Source of the DNA: Membranipora membranacea
Taxonomy: Eukaryota; Bryozoa; Gymnolaemata; Cheilostomatida; Membraniporidae
Assembly (NCBI GenBank): GCA_914767715.1
Contig: OU612071.1
Span: 1,798,001-1,862,000, forward strand
Direction: 5' to 3'
Length of the DNA stretch: 64,000 bases
Within the stretch, counting starts at the first letter, position 1, and every line of letters begins with the position of its first letter. A program made the translations under genes and the position numbers. Under the pieces are notes generated by a model that did no database searches, was not told the origin of the DNA, and saw only the letters and a list, made by a program, of their open reading frames with translations. Below, piece by piece: positions 1 through 10,856 of the stretch.

Positions 1-1050
1 CTGACGGACCTGAGAATTGGCTATAGTGTGTGCACCACGATCTCCTCTGCCTCTGCCACGGACGCGTCCTCTAGATTGATTATAACCTCTATTGTTATTA
101 TTTTGTTGACTCTGTTGATAGAATGCATTGGGACATTCCCTTGCATAGTGGTCAGGCGCATTGCAAACAAAGCAGGGCCTTTGTCCTTGTTTGTTTTGAC
201 TAGTGTTACCATTCTCGGTAATTTTGATTGAGGTTACTGTTGACTCCCCTGTTTTAACTATCAAATGCATTTACGTTCAGCTGTGAAGCTTTTAGACCAG
301 TTTCTGCCCCGCTAGCAGCCTGGTACAGCTCAGTTAGAGTTTTATTGGTCAATGGCATAACTGTTTCCTTGATGCCCATTTCTAATCCAATTCTGAAATA
401 CAGCAAAATGAATGGAGATGTCTCATCTAAATCACTTTGAGCAACAGTCTTACGAAAGCGCTCAAAATAGGTTCCCACGCTTTCATATGACCGTTGCTGC
501 ATGTTTGCCAGTTCCATGGCAGCCTGCTCGGCCCCTTTACCAGCTCTGAACCTTGAGCTGAATAGCTTTCTGATTAAACTGTAACTACCTGAGGCATTCT
601 CCCTCACTACTTCTCTTAAATAGGTATCTGCAAGATCTTTAACATACAAGCCTAGTAACATAACATGATGCTCCGTAGGCACATCATTCAGCAAGCAGCA
701 TGTTTCAAAATGGGTCAGGAAAGATTTTACATCTTCATCTGACTTTGCAGTAAATTTGAGACCAAACTTTACCCAATCTTTCTTTCCTGAGTTATTTGAA
801 TTACTGCTTGCTGAAGGATAAGTCTTACCTGGGCTTGGTGTTTGTTTAACAATCAGCTGTGTCTGTGTCCTCAGGGGTGTATTGATAACTGGTGTTGTAG
901 CCATCCGTCGCCTTGTTGTCCTTGATCTTTCATTTGCCATTTTTGTCATCATCTGTTTTCCATCTCATCTATTTGCTTTGTCAGCTGCTCAGTGAGCTGT
1001 TCCATTAGCTTTTTTTGTTGAGCAGCAAATGTTAGTGTTAACTGCACAAG
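1..1050 (-). pseudogene. Decayed gypsy-type gag (copy B), cut by the window edge
   Basis: Reading the minus strand, a coiled-coil-like stretch rich in Gln, Glu and Lys (about 1050-955) is followed by a 232-residue open frame (952-254). That frame has the helical character of a Ty3/gypsy Gag, including motifs such as FLTHFETCC and YFERFRK. In another frame at about 200-20 there is one CCHC zinc knuckle, CFVCNAPDHYAREC, followed by an Arg/Gly-rich tail. A stop codon after NAFDS (near 254) and a frameshift near 240 separate the capsid part from the knuckle, so this copy is dead. Gag packages the element RNA into particles. Protease and RT would lie beyond the left edge. Confidence 0.8.
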
Positions 1051-1079
1051 CTCCTCCTTCCTCGGTGGGCTTGGTTATA

Positions 1080-1975
1080 AATTGTCTCGTGAACATGAAT
1101 TGGATGAGCGCCTAAGGATAAGCCTGGTATCCTTAAGTCCTCGGACAGTACAGCTTCTGTCAAGGAGCCATTATGGTAGTACCACATGATCCTACCCTCA
1201 AGTCGTAAGGCCACCTTTGGTCTAGAACTACATCAAACATGAATGCTCTGCCGGTAAACCACGTTGTCGGTGGGGTCTAGAAAGCCTGTATGGGTTGATG
1301 TGCCGATGGTAATATTTATGGGTAAGAACTAGGAGCAGTTGTCTTTTGCCATGGGGAAAAATGTATAATTTCTGATCTCAGTACAGGGATAAACCTGTAG
1401 AAATCCTTGACCAGCTTCTGCTCTTATATTGCTATGGCCAAGTATGTGTCTGGCTACACTCGTAGGGTGGTGTTCAACGAGAACGTTCAGTGTTCTCAAT
1501 GCTTGTGCCATATTGTTGCAGGTAAATTTGTACAACGCCCAGTAAAGATTCATTTTTGTTTGAGCAAGCTTATAGGCGAGGGGTTGTCCATTATACTGAA
1601 GGCGCCAGCCATGCCACTACCGATTTGTACATACTGTTGTTCGCGTACAATTTCTATGGAATCGCTCAACATTTTGTTAACTCGGGAGGTCAAGTTTTGG
1701 GTTGATAGGTCTGTTGTATTGAAGGAAACTACTAAACCTTGATGGAATTTTAGAATCGGTGCCTTGGTGCATGCATTGGTTGGTCTGATTCCATGGTCGT
1801 AAAAGGTAAGGGCTATATCTTCAGCGGAGCCGATGAAGTGATTGTCCAAATACCTTCCCTCGACTTCAAACCATTCCTCATATTTACAGAAATTCTCCTG
1901 TTGTGATTTCCATACTAAAAAGGCCGCATCACCCAATCTGCACTGGCCAAATTCGAACTTGTAATGTGTTACGTC
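1080..1975 (-). pseudogene. Glycoprotein-like (possible env) retroelement remnant
   Basis: One minus-strand frame stays open over about 290 residues apart from three internal stops (near 1550, 1329 and 1235). It contains at least five N-x-S/T sequons (NTT, NLT, NYT, NIT, NGS) and scattered cysteines, which suits a secreted or envelope-type glycoprotein. It lies between two gag remnants in the same orientation. I see no protease or RT between it and the upstream gag knuckle, so pol is deleted or this is a mosaic of elements. I recognise no named env family and no clear fusion peptide or membrane anchor; the envelope reading is inference. Confidence 0.4.
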
Positions 1976-2089
1976 ACCAAGGCTATTCTACGCTGCGATG
2001 TAGCTACATTGTTTGTATGAAAAATTGTGCCACTTACAACAATATACATACAATATATCTGCAGAGTTCCTGGTGGAGTATACTCCATT

Positions 2090-3663
2090 TGGCTAACGGC
2101 ATTCACTTTATTGTACTCTGGGCACTGTTTCCTAATATGGCCCCATTGTTTGCAGTGGCCACATTGATCTTTGCCGTGAGTACGAGGTGTTTAGGAGTGG
2201 TCGGCCTGAGCACCCTTGTTCCATTGTTGATGCTGGCCGTACCCTCTGTTTTGGTTACCGTGGTTATTTTATCGATCATTGCGATACCCACAATGGTTAT
2301 TGTAATTATTATTGTAATTACCGTTTCTGTTTTGATTGTTGTTGTAGCCCTGACCTCTACCTTGCACCCGATTTCTACTCTGGTAGTTTTGAGGCACTCT
2401 GGTCTGATTTTGCACCAGATTCCTAAGGTGTGACACCTCTTTGTTGAGCGAAGTCAAACTGTCTTTGACCTGGAGCACAGTTTCCTCCTCCTCTGACTCG
2501 TGATCGGCGTTGACACCACAAACTTTCTCGTTCGCTGCCTTCTGATAGTCTAACGCCTCTTTCCTTGCCCCCTCTAATACTTTTTACATTCTTCTTGACT
2601 AGAGCGTCTTTTAAAGAGGGTTTCATATGATCTATGAATAGACCTGAAAGTAGTTTTTCATCCCTCTGACCGTCACTGTATGAGTAATTAACGGCCTCCG
2701 TGAACCCCCCGTAATATTCTAGAACTGACTTTTTCCCGATTTTTATCAGCTAGACCTGCTTAGCACTAGTTGCAAACTCATCATTGAGCTTACCTTTCAG
2801 CTTGCTAACATTTCCTGATAGGTGGGGTTCTGTTCGAATCAGATTTTTGAATACCTGGTAGGCCCTGCCGTCAAGGGCTTCCACTAGAAATTGAGCTTTC
2901 TGCTGCTCATCTAGTTGGAGAGTCACCATACTCCGTTCCCATTTTACAATAAATGCCTCCCAGTTTTCCCCAGCAGCGCCCTTGAATTTTTCTGTTTTGG
3001 GGGTCTCACGCGATATAATCACATTTGATTTTTGTTTTAGCCATTCGGACGGTAATGACAGGTTCGGTGAGGAGGGAGCAATCCTTGTTCTAACTGCTGG
3101 GACTGGAGGTATAGGGGAAAAACGCCACTTTGGGCTCAACCATATAACGCCTGGTCAGTAGAGGTAGGTGGCATACTGGTAAGGTTGAGTTGTTCTTCAA
3201 AAGAACGTCTCAACTGCTCCTGTTGCCTTTTGAAATGTTCTTGCTGGAGATTCATTTCCCGCAACATCTCAGCCTGACTTTGCTGGAATGAACGTTGTTG
3301 CTTCAACATTTCCTCCTGCAATTTAGACTGCTGTTGTTAAGCTCCTTGGCCTGGTTTATCATAATGATTCTGCAATACCGATTGAGCTTTCCTCAAAGTT
3401 TCCCGCTGTTCTTCGCGGAATGCCTGTTCCAAATAGGCCCTCTGGTTCTCCAATTCCCTCCTGTGGTTCTCTTCGGCTGACCTCAACCTCAACAGCTCCT
3501 CCTCTATCTGGAGGGCTAACTCTCTGAGCGATTGCCTCTCGATCAGCTGTTGTCCTTGTGTTGGTGGGGGTAACATGGAAATCAGAGTATTTTCCCCAAA
3601 CCCAAAGCCACTGATGCTTCGATCAGCACGGGTGCTCAAATCTCTCCTTGCAGGTCTATCCAT
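2090..3663 (-). pseudogene. Decayed gypsy-type gag (copy A) with coiled-coil N-terminus and zinc knuckle
   Basis: Pieces in three frames follow one another from 3663 leftward. The first is a basic start (MDRPARRD) and a long Glu/Gln/Arg-rich coiled coil (3550-3180). The second is a capsid-like block (3139-2750) with WEAFIVKWERSM and FLVEALDGRAYQVF. The third is a short helix segment (2630-2480), an Asn/Gly/Arg-rich tract (2400-2290) and a CCHC knuckle, CGHCKQWGHIRKQC, near 2150-2110. Several frameshifts and a stop just before the knuckle show it is inactive. Together this is the Gag of a Ty3/gypsy-type element. The unusually long coiled coil ahead of capsid is the notable trait. Confidence 0.8.
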
Positions 3664-4383
3664 TGTAGGTGAAGCGGGCGATTCGTTGTCAGACGTTCTC
3701 TTGGGTGAAGAGGAATTGATTGAAGTTTAATTGCTCGAATAATTCAGGCGTATCGGACGTTTGGTATAAGATGCTTGATGTTAGGTTTCACGTTGAATTT
3801 GATTAACGCTGTTCGGCTGAGTGCACTCGGTTGTCGGGTTTTTAACAAGTCGGTAGCTTATAAACGATTAATGATGTGCGGTTTTATTGCATTGATAGCC
3901 CCTTTAGTTGCCTGATCAACGGTGATTATAAAATTTTATTGCCTTGAAATTGTGAAGAGGCTGCTTGCCAGAGCTAAGATTGTGTAATCAGGAACTGTAG
4001 AGAATCCTTTTTCTAATATAGTAGTAATATTTTTCTGGTGTGTAATAAATTTTTGTTGATAGACGCTTGCTCTGCTGCGCTGTTTGGCAAAAATATACGC
4101 AGATCCGCGTAAAACCTCTCTTGGGAGTAAAAACTTCCGAAAAGGAATGTATACAAAAATGTATGTTGTATGTAACAAAAAATGGATGTGTTTGTGGCTT
4201 AATCAATTTTAATGCACAAAATTTTGTTTTACTCTGTAAAAGTGTGCAGAAATGCTTTTTGTAAGCACTTTTTCAATCTATTTTACTTTACTACGTCAAT
4301 TTGATTTGCGTTTTGTTTCTTTGCATCCCAGCAGGTTCAGATCCTCCCAGAACTTATCGATCAAGCTCCTGGTAGATCGCCAA
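3664..4383 (-). other. Leader and possible primer-binding site of the copy A element
   Basis: This is the non-coding stretch 5' of gag copy A on the minus strand. At about 4383-4368 the minus strand reads TTGGCGATCTACCAGG, which resembles the TTGGCGACGAGG primer site of the intact-start element at 6609. If so, a 5' LTR would begin just right of 4384, and the minus strand there has an AATAAA near 4550. LTR ends were not resolved. Confidence 0.35.
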
Positions 4384-6349
4384 CAAATAACGTCAGATCA
4401 AAAAGGGGCCTGACGAGCAAATGAAAATACACTGTGTTGTGACCTAACACCTGGTCAAAAAACACAAAATTCTTGTTAGCAAAATGGACAACAATACGTC
4501 CAACAAAGCTCCAGTCAATTAGTGACAAGCAAGATATATCTAGGCCTTTATTGTGGGTGCTCGCTTGGCATGCGAGAGCATTGAACTTAGGCAGCTCCAC
4601 CAAATGAACTACCTGAATTTAGTAATTCTGACAATTAAGATATATTGATATCTGATGATATATTATTTAACTCACTTCATATTATTTCTGTTTGTAGAAC
4701 CTGAATTCTGCAACAGGACTTCTTCTGTATAGAACTTGTACTCGTCGTCTGTCTCTGCATACTCGTCAGTATAGCTGTAGAGCTGCTCGATTGTACATCT
4801 GTCTTGGCTGGTGGTTTGAGTATAAAAGCCAAGATCACAGTACATGTATGCTGATTACTGGTAAGCCCAGCCCTTCTATCTATAGTGTAAGATCTTCACA
4901 GAGTTGCTGTAAAATACTGGGCAGAGGGTGTAATATTCTGTAACATTAAAAATCCACAGTCTATTGGGCTGACGTGTACTGTTAGTCCATATTTGGAAGT
5001 ATGTAGCAAAAGCGAAAACTGTCCAATAGCTATAAGCTATGTAAGTGTATAGACAGGATACCCTCGGTTGATCACAGGGTATCTCTGGAGACATAAAAGA
5101 TGGAGTATAATTCGGATCCCGCATTAATTGTAGACACTTCGTAGTCTATCTACAGGGATTTACTTGTGCGGGAGTAATAATATTGACCACTTTTTTTTAT
5201 GAGACTTACTTTTACCAATTTGCTATGCTCAAAATTAAATCCTAAAAACTTATGAGATCACGGTAATTACACGGAGCATAGCATGTCTTGTCAAGACAGG
5301 CTACATTGAGCCATATTTAATAGCGTTAAGCATGATGATTAATGATAAATATTGATTTATAATTCATTAGAAAATCAATATCATGCAGTGCACCTGGTTT
5401 GGCACACATTGTGACACTGTAATTTAACTATAAACTGAACTGAAAATTATTGTATTCCTACACTTTTTTATATCTAATTTTCTTCTAAAAAAAGAAAATT
5501 AGATTCCAAAACTTTAACAGCAGAATCAAATATAGTTGAGGAATGTGTAGCTATAATGATTTTAAGAAATACTAGATATTTACTGAGAAAAATCGCTGAA
5601 TGTAAATCTGTCATTATTGACTGATAGGGCATTGTTTATGAGAGTCCTACATATGACATCATATTCTTGCTTATAAATGTAAACAAATTGTCATGATGTA
5701 TTTGGCGCCAAATCGGAGCACATAAACATAAGCAGAATTGGGTGATCTATCAACCTGGATAGGGACGGGAGAAAGTGAATCTGGCCCGTACCCCCTCTTT
5801 AATTGCCCCGAAATAATAATAAGGTCAATTAAACAGCTACTATACAGCATTCTATACTGACATTTGATTAGCCGTAGGATGTGTAATTAATCAATAAAAT
5901 AGCATACGCCTTATTTATCAAAAGGGTACATCGTACATGGCGAAAGCTTTAACCGTTGCTTTAACACACAAGATTAGCTATATGACCTAAAAATAGTAAA
6001 ATGAGTTCTGTGAACACTCTCACAGCTCATCATCAATCATTATCAATAAGGTGGGCTATCCTCCTGCGCCATGGCCTCAAACCATTATGTTTGGTTCAAA
6101 CTAAAACAAAATGCCTCGTAGCATTGTATGTTCAAAATTGGTTGCAGAGAGGGATTGAGCATGTCAAAGATCAATGTTGGCATCTCATCCCCAAAGCCTT
6201 CTCTGTGGTGGTCAATAGACTCAGAATTTTGATGAAAGATTACTCACACAAACACAATTATTACTATTATAATGAGTAAACTATGATACATGGGCACATC
6301 GAGCCAGTTCAGCTGCAGAACCCCTACAAACTTGATTGAAATCAGCCAT
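4384..6349. other. Non-coding stretch, no gene seen
   Basis: AT-rich sequence with only short chance frames. The left end (to about 4650) may be LTR of the copy A element. A plus-strand TATA-like GTATAAAAG lies near 4820 without an attached gene. Nothing else is supported. Confidence 0.5.
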
Positions 6350-6414
6350 TGTTGTGTCCTCATATGCAGTGACCACTAATTAAGTCACGTGCTCATTTAG
6401 TATGCTGCCGATAG

Positions 6415-6422
6415 TATAAATA
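6415..6422 (+). promoter_or_regulatory. TATA box in the LTR
   Basis: TATAAATA lies about 190 bases upstream of the primer site, in the position expected for the U3 promoter of the element. Confidence 0.5.
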
Positions 6423-6446
6423 AGGCATGCCATCACAATTATAATC

Positions 6447-6501
6447 AGTTGATATATAGTTGATATATAGTTGATATACAGTTGATGTACAGTTGATATA
6501 C
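6447..6501 (+). repeat. Five 11-bp tandem units in the LTR
   Basis: The unit AGTTGATATAT/C repeats five times without gaps just downstream of the TATA box. Such arrays in U3/R often vary between copies. Confidence 0.85.
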
Positions 6502-6608
6502 AGTCATTTATAAGTCATTGACACAATGGTCACATAATAAATGTACACGCTCCAACAACCAATCAAACAGCTTGATTTATAAACAACCAACAAAACACAA
6601 AATAAACA

Positions 6609-6622
6609 TTGGCGACGAGGAT
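6609..6622 (+). other. Primer-binding site of the gypsy element
   Basis: TTGGCGACGAGGAT follows the LTR end directly. The TGGCG start is typical of tRNA primer sites in Ty3/gypsy elements. About 240 bases of leader separate it from gag. Confidence 0.7.
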
Positions 6623-6865
6623 AAAACTCGAAGAGATTGAGGTGGAGAAGGAGACTATGCCAAAGAGGGTGATAGATCCATAAACAGACGGTACGCAGCC
6701 AAACACAGACACAGACTAAGCGAAGAACAGAAGCCCATGACAGTGACGGAGACAGAAAAGACTATCAGAATAAGATAAGTTGATTTCCGATTACTTGTAG
6801 TACTAAATGTAAACCTTTACCCATTAGAAAATTTTCACTGAATAGTGCATATCAGATCATAAAAG

Positions 6866-7370
6866 ATGAGTCTAGATATAGGACGCCCAGGTAATTTCGA
6901 GGTAGAAGGTGAGGCAAGTGTAGTAGCTACAGCTTGGTTGGCATGGATCGAGGAGTTCGATTGCTATGCTGATTGTAAGGGTTTGTTCAACCCCAGTGGA
7001 ACTTCCGCTAAGGAAACATCGCTTAGGAGACAACGCCAGGCATTGTTGTTATTCTGTGGTGGACCACGTGTTCGGGAGGTGCTTAAGAATCATAACGATT
7101 CAATCGGGGAGGTTACTGAAAAATGTCAGCCCAATGATTATGATGGCACAATTCAAGTCTTGAACGCGCATTTTTTGGTAAAACCAAATAAATGGTTCAT
7201 GCGTCATGTGTTTAGGCAAATGCGTCAGACTGCAGGTGAGACGATAGCCCAATATGTAAGTAGACTTAGAAAATGATCTGTAGGCTGTGAGTACGTTGAT
7301 GTTAATGACTCGATAGTTGATCAGATTGTTTCAGGCTGCTATTACGATGCTCTTAGAAAAAGTTCTTAGA
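6866..7370 (+). pseudogene. Ty3/gypsy gag (capsid part), interrupted
   Basis: The frame starts MSLDIGRPGNFEVEG and continues with WLAWIEEFDCYADCKGL and a capsid-like helical region ending in ETIAQYVSRLRK. This matches the Gag of Mag-like gypsy elements, in which a WLxWxExF motif is near the start. A TGA at 7275-7277 stops the frame; coding character then continues (CEYVDVNDSIVDQIVSGCYY) until a frameshift near 7360-7370 moves into the next frame. The product would assemble the particle. The start is supported by the leader length and by conservation from residue 1. Confidence 0.85.
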
Positions 7371-9225
7371 AGCAGGGGAAACTCTTGACCTAGCAAAGCT
7401 AATGAGTATTTCAGCATCACATGAAGCGGTCGAAATGCAAAATAGGGAAATGAGAAATGGTCAAAACCCTGGTGCTAGCGCTCATGCTAAAATTAATGCT
7501 AATGAATTTCCCAATGCAACAGGTGGTGTCAACCGATTAGGCTCATTTGTTAGGCATGGAAATAGTGGTGGCAAGCCAAAACCCAGATATGAAGACTCCA
7601 ACGGTGGTAAATGCTACAGAGGTACATCAAATCGTAAGTCAGCTGAATCATGCTATAGGTGTGGTTCTTCCAAGCATAGCGGTAGTGATACTAACTGCCC
7701 AGCCAAGGATAAGCAATGTAATAAATGCTCAAAAATAGGTCATTTTGCTATTGCGTGTAGGAGTGTTGAACCTAAGAAAAAGGTGCATTCTACATTGTCA
7801 GTTGGTAGTCAAAATGCTGATCAAGGTCAGGCAGCATTTCAGTGCAAAGCTATCAGGCCGAAGTTTAATCTAGACAAGCTTGAAATCAGAGTAGGAAACA
7901 TTCCGCTTGATGTGCTTGTAGATTCTGGCTCACAGAGCAATGTGATTAGTAAAGACACATTTGATTTACTTGTGTCAAGAGGTCTTAGAGCCAAAGTAGA
8001 GCCAACAGACCTGGAACTGTTTCCGTATACTGCTGATAAGCCCATAGACTTGTTCGGATGCTTCAATGCGGAACTAGAAGCAGGAAATCAGCGGGCAACA
8101 GCTGAAATCATCATTATTAATGATAGGGATCAGACGTCGTTGTTGAGTAATGATACATCTCACGCACTAAAACTAATCAAAATAGGCTACAACGTAGGAG
8201 TAAATAGCTTAGATTCTAATACCAGTAATGTCAGTAATTACGGTAGTCTGCTAGATAACTATAAGAATCTATTTTCAGGCGTAGGTAAATTCAAAGGCCC
8301 AGATATAAAAATAGGAATAGATCCTAATGTAGCTCCAGTGTGTCAACCATATAATCGTGTTCCATTCGCACTGAGGAGTAAAGTAGAGGCTAAACTAGAA
8401 CAGCTAGTTAAATCAGATATCATAGAGGTAGTAGCAAAGCCTACACAGTGGATTTCACCTTTGATTTCTGTACCTAAGGCTAATGGTGATATTAGGCTAT
8501 GTGTTGATATGCGTAGGGCAAACCAGGCAATTATTAGGGAAAGACATCCCATGCCGACTGTTGATGATTTATTACAGGATATGAATGGCAGCAACGTTTT
8601 CAGCAAGTTAGACATGAAGGAAGGTTTCACGCAATTTGCGCTGCATCCCGATTCAAGGGATATCACAACATTCAGTTGTCACATTGGCTTATATAAGAGG
8701 TTATTTTATGGTTGCTCTATGGCTCCAGAGAAATTTTATGCAGAGATTCATAGATTGATTCAAGGCATTCCAGGTGTAGCAAACCTCGCTGATGATATTA
8801 TTATACATGGCTCAGACAGAGCTGAGCATGATGCTAGATTGATACAGGTTCTGGACAGGCTCAAATCAGCAGGATTGACACTCAACAGGCAGAAGTGTAC
8901 ATTTGGTGTTGATGAGTTAGAATTTGTAGGTCATAAACTATCAGCAAAGGGCATCGATCCGATGGCTGGTAAAGTTGATGCTATAGTAAACGCTAAAGAA
9001 CCAACATGCATAGAGGAGTTGCGTTCTTTCTTAGGATTAGCGAATTATTGTAGCAAGTTCATACCAAATTTCTCGACCAAGACAGAACCACTGCGCAGAC
9101 TGAAAAAGCAGCCAGCAGATGGCAAGCAAAAAGGTGTCAAAGAAAAATTTGTTCTCAACCAGGAGCAGATAGTAGCGTTTGAGAAAGTGAAGAAAAGTCT
9201 AGCCAGTAGTGAGACTTTATTTTGA
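7370..9225 (+). pseudogene. Ty3/gypsy gag C-terminus, protease and reverse transcriptase
   Basis: One long frame holds, in order: two zinc knuckles, CYRCGSSKHSGSDTNC (spacing off, x6 before the last Cys) and CNKCSKIGHFAIAC, from about 7651; an aspartic protease with LVDSGS near 7921; and RT with RLCVDMRRAN, FSKLDMKEGF and the catalytic box NLADD near 8790, followed by ELRSFLGLANYC in the thumb/connection. LADD replaces the common YxDD. The enzyme copies element RNA to DNA. A one-base shift near 9218-9225 breaks the join to RNase H. The order PR-RT-RNase H-IN places it in Ty3/gypsy. Confidence 0.93.
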
Positions 9226-10262
9226 TCTCAAATATCCAACTAAGGTGGTAGCTGATGCAAGTCCTTTTGGTTTAGGTGCTGTTCTTATCCAGGATCAGGA
9301 GGATGGACCACGGGTTATTAGCTATGCATCGAGAAGTTTGAGTGATGTTGAATCTAGATACCATCAGACTGAAAGGGAAGCTCTAAGTTTGGTGTGGGCA
9401 TGTGAAAGATTCAAGCCATATTTGATAGGCAATAAGTTCGATTTGGTTACAGACCATGAGCCACTGAAGGTTATTTATGGTCCGCGTTCAAAACCATGTG
9501 CTAGGATTGAACGCTGGGTGTTACGTCTTATGCCATATGATTACACTGTAGTTTATTGGCCAGGTAGCAAAAACGTAGCAGACCCTCTCTCAAGGCTCTC
9601 AGCAAGTAAAGTTTGTGATTTGTCTCTCGCAAACAAGGCTGAAGCATATGTTAGATTTGTAGCTTTAAATTCTGTACCTAGAGCTATGACCGCTAAAGAG
9701 ATAGAGAAAATTTCTTTAGAAGACGAGGAATTATCCATTGTTAGGAAATGCATAAATTCAAATAATTTTGATGTTCGTGGTATATCAAAGTCCTGTAAGC
9801 TAATTAGTGGTGAATTGTGTGTGATAGGAAACCTAGTATTGAGAGGCAGCAGAATAGTCATACCCTCTCAACTCAGACCACATGTTTTAAATTTGGCTCA
9901 TACAGGACATCTAGGGATCGTTGGTACTAAGAGGAATTTGAGGACTAAGGTTTGGTGGCCGAACATTTATAGCGATGTGGACAAACACATCACAGCATGT
10001 CATGAGTGTCAATTAGTAGGTAAACCAAGTTCTCCGGAACCCATGTTGAGTTCTGACCTCCCAACAGCGCCCTGGAAGGAAGATGCGGTAGATCAATTTG
10101 GTCCATTTGGTCATTCTAGCCAGTACTTGCTTGTTGTTATTGACTATTATAGTAGGTATTTTGAGTGCATTCCGGTGAAATCGACCAGTGCTGCAACCAC
10201 ACTAAAGGCATTAGATGAAGTTTTTCAAACTCATGGAATCCCACAGTACTTTTGTTACGAGC
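9218..10262 (+). pseudogene. Ty3/gypsy RNase H and truncated integrase
   Basis: RNase H is seen as VVADASPFGLGAVL, YHQTEREALSLVWACERF and TDHEPLK, ending VADPLSR. The integrase zinc domain follows (AHTGHLG ... CHECQ), then the start of the catalytic core with AVDQFGPF carrying the first Asp. Homology stops after TLKALDEVFQTHGIP, before the second catalytic Asp. The rest of integrase and the 3' LTR are missing. The remaining frame to 10324 looks like read-through into unrelated AT-rich DNA. The element therefore cannot integrate on its own. Confidence 0.9.
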
Positions 10263-10749
10263 AGCTATTTAAATTCTTCATACCACTCGGAATACTGTGT
10301 CATTCTGGTTCATTTAATAACTAATTACAAATAATTCTGAATAAAACTGAATAATCATAGCAGTAATAAATCAAAATGAATCAGATTATCAATAATTTAA
10401 GAACAACAGTTAAATTAATAATATTTATTTACAAGAACATAAGGAAATTTTCATCAAGTTAGATAAATAATAGTTAATTACAAATATCAATGTTCACTTA
10501 GAGTTTACAGGCATAACAATATATGGATAATAAAACTTGCAGACAGACAAAGGAAAAATAATACTAAAGCTTCTTCTCGACAAACTGACAGTGCCGATTC
10601 CTCTAGAAGCTATTCTCATTACATACATATAATATTAATGAGAGTGAAAGTAAACTATACAACAATGGAATCTGTCATTGAGGAATTTACCTTTTACAGG
10701 TGATACTATAAGAAGCCACATGGATAATATGGAGTAATCTCAAGAACTG
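10263..10749. other. Non-coding DNA between the truncated retroelement and the next gene's stop
   Basis: AT-rich, no coding frame. It probably contains the 3' UTR of the minus-strand ankyrin-nucleotidyltransferase-TPR gene; several TTTATT (minus-strand AATAAA) sequences are present but none can be singled out. Confidence 0.4.
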
Positions 10750-10856
10750 CTATTGAGACGAGGTCTTTGAAGTGGCCTCTTCCATCATGTTACCGGCCTT
10801 TACTTCTTTTTTTTCTGAGATGACAAAATACTGTTCTTTTGTTTCGTCATCAAAAC
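10750..10856 (-). CDS. Probable terminal exon 6
   Basis: After a CGGCAG acceptor the frame reads FDDETKEQYFVISEKKEVK and ends ...SKTSSQ at a TAG (10750-10752). It joins exon 5 in phase (GATKV-G-FDD). The tail is acidic/basic and probably disordered. It is used only if the second exon 5 acceptor is chosen. Confidence 0.45.

Larger units (their letters stand above)
6350..6608 (+). repeat. 5' LTR of a Ty3/gypsy element
   Basis: The stretch starts TGTTGTGTCC and ends in AATAAACA just before a gypsy-type primer site, giving TG...CA ends. It holds a TATA box and a short tandem array. No matching 3' LTR is present in the window because the element is truncated, so the left boundary is a best guess. 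Confidence 0.6.

Noticed and set aside
1903-2433. Plus-strand frame of 176 codons with hydrophobic Val/Ile runs
   Set aside because: It is the antisense of the Asn-rich gag tract (AAT/AAC read backwards as ATT/GTT) and of the glycoprotein-like frame.
4361-4603. 80-codon minus-strand frame at the probable LTR of the copy A element
   Set aside because: It overlaps the primer-site region, where no protein is expected; probably chance.
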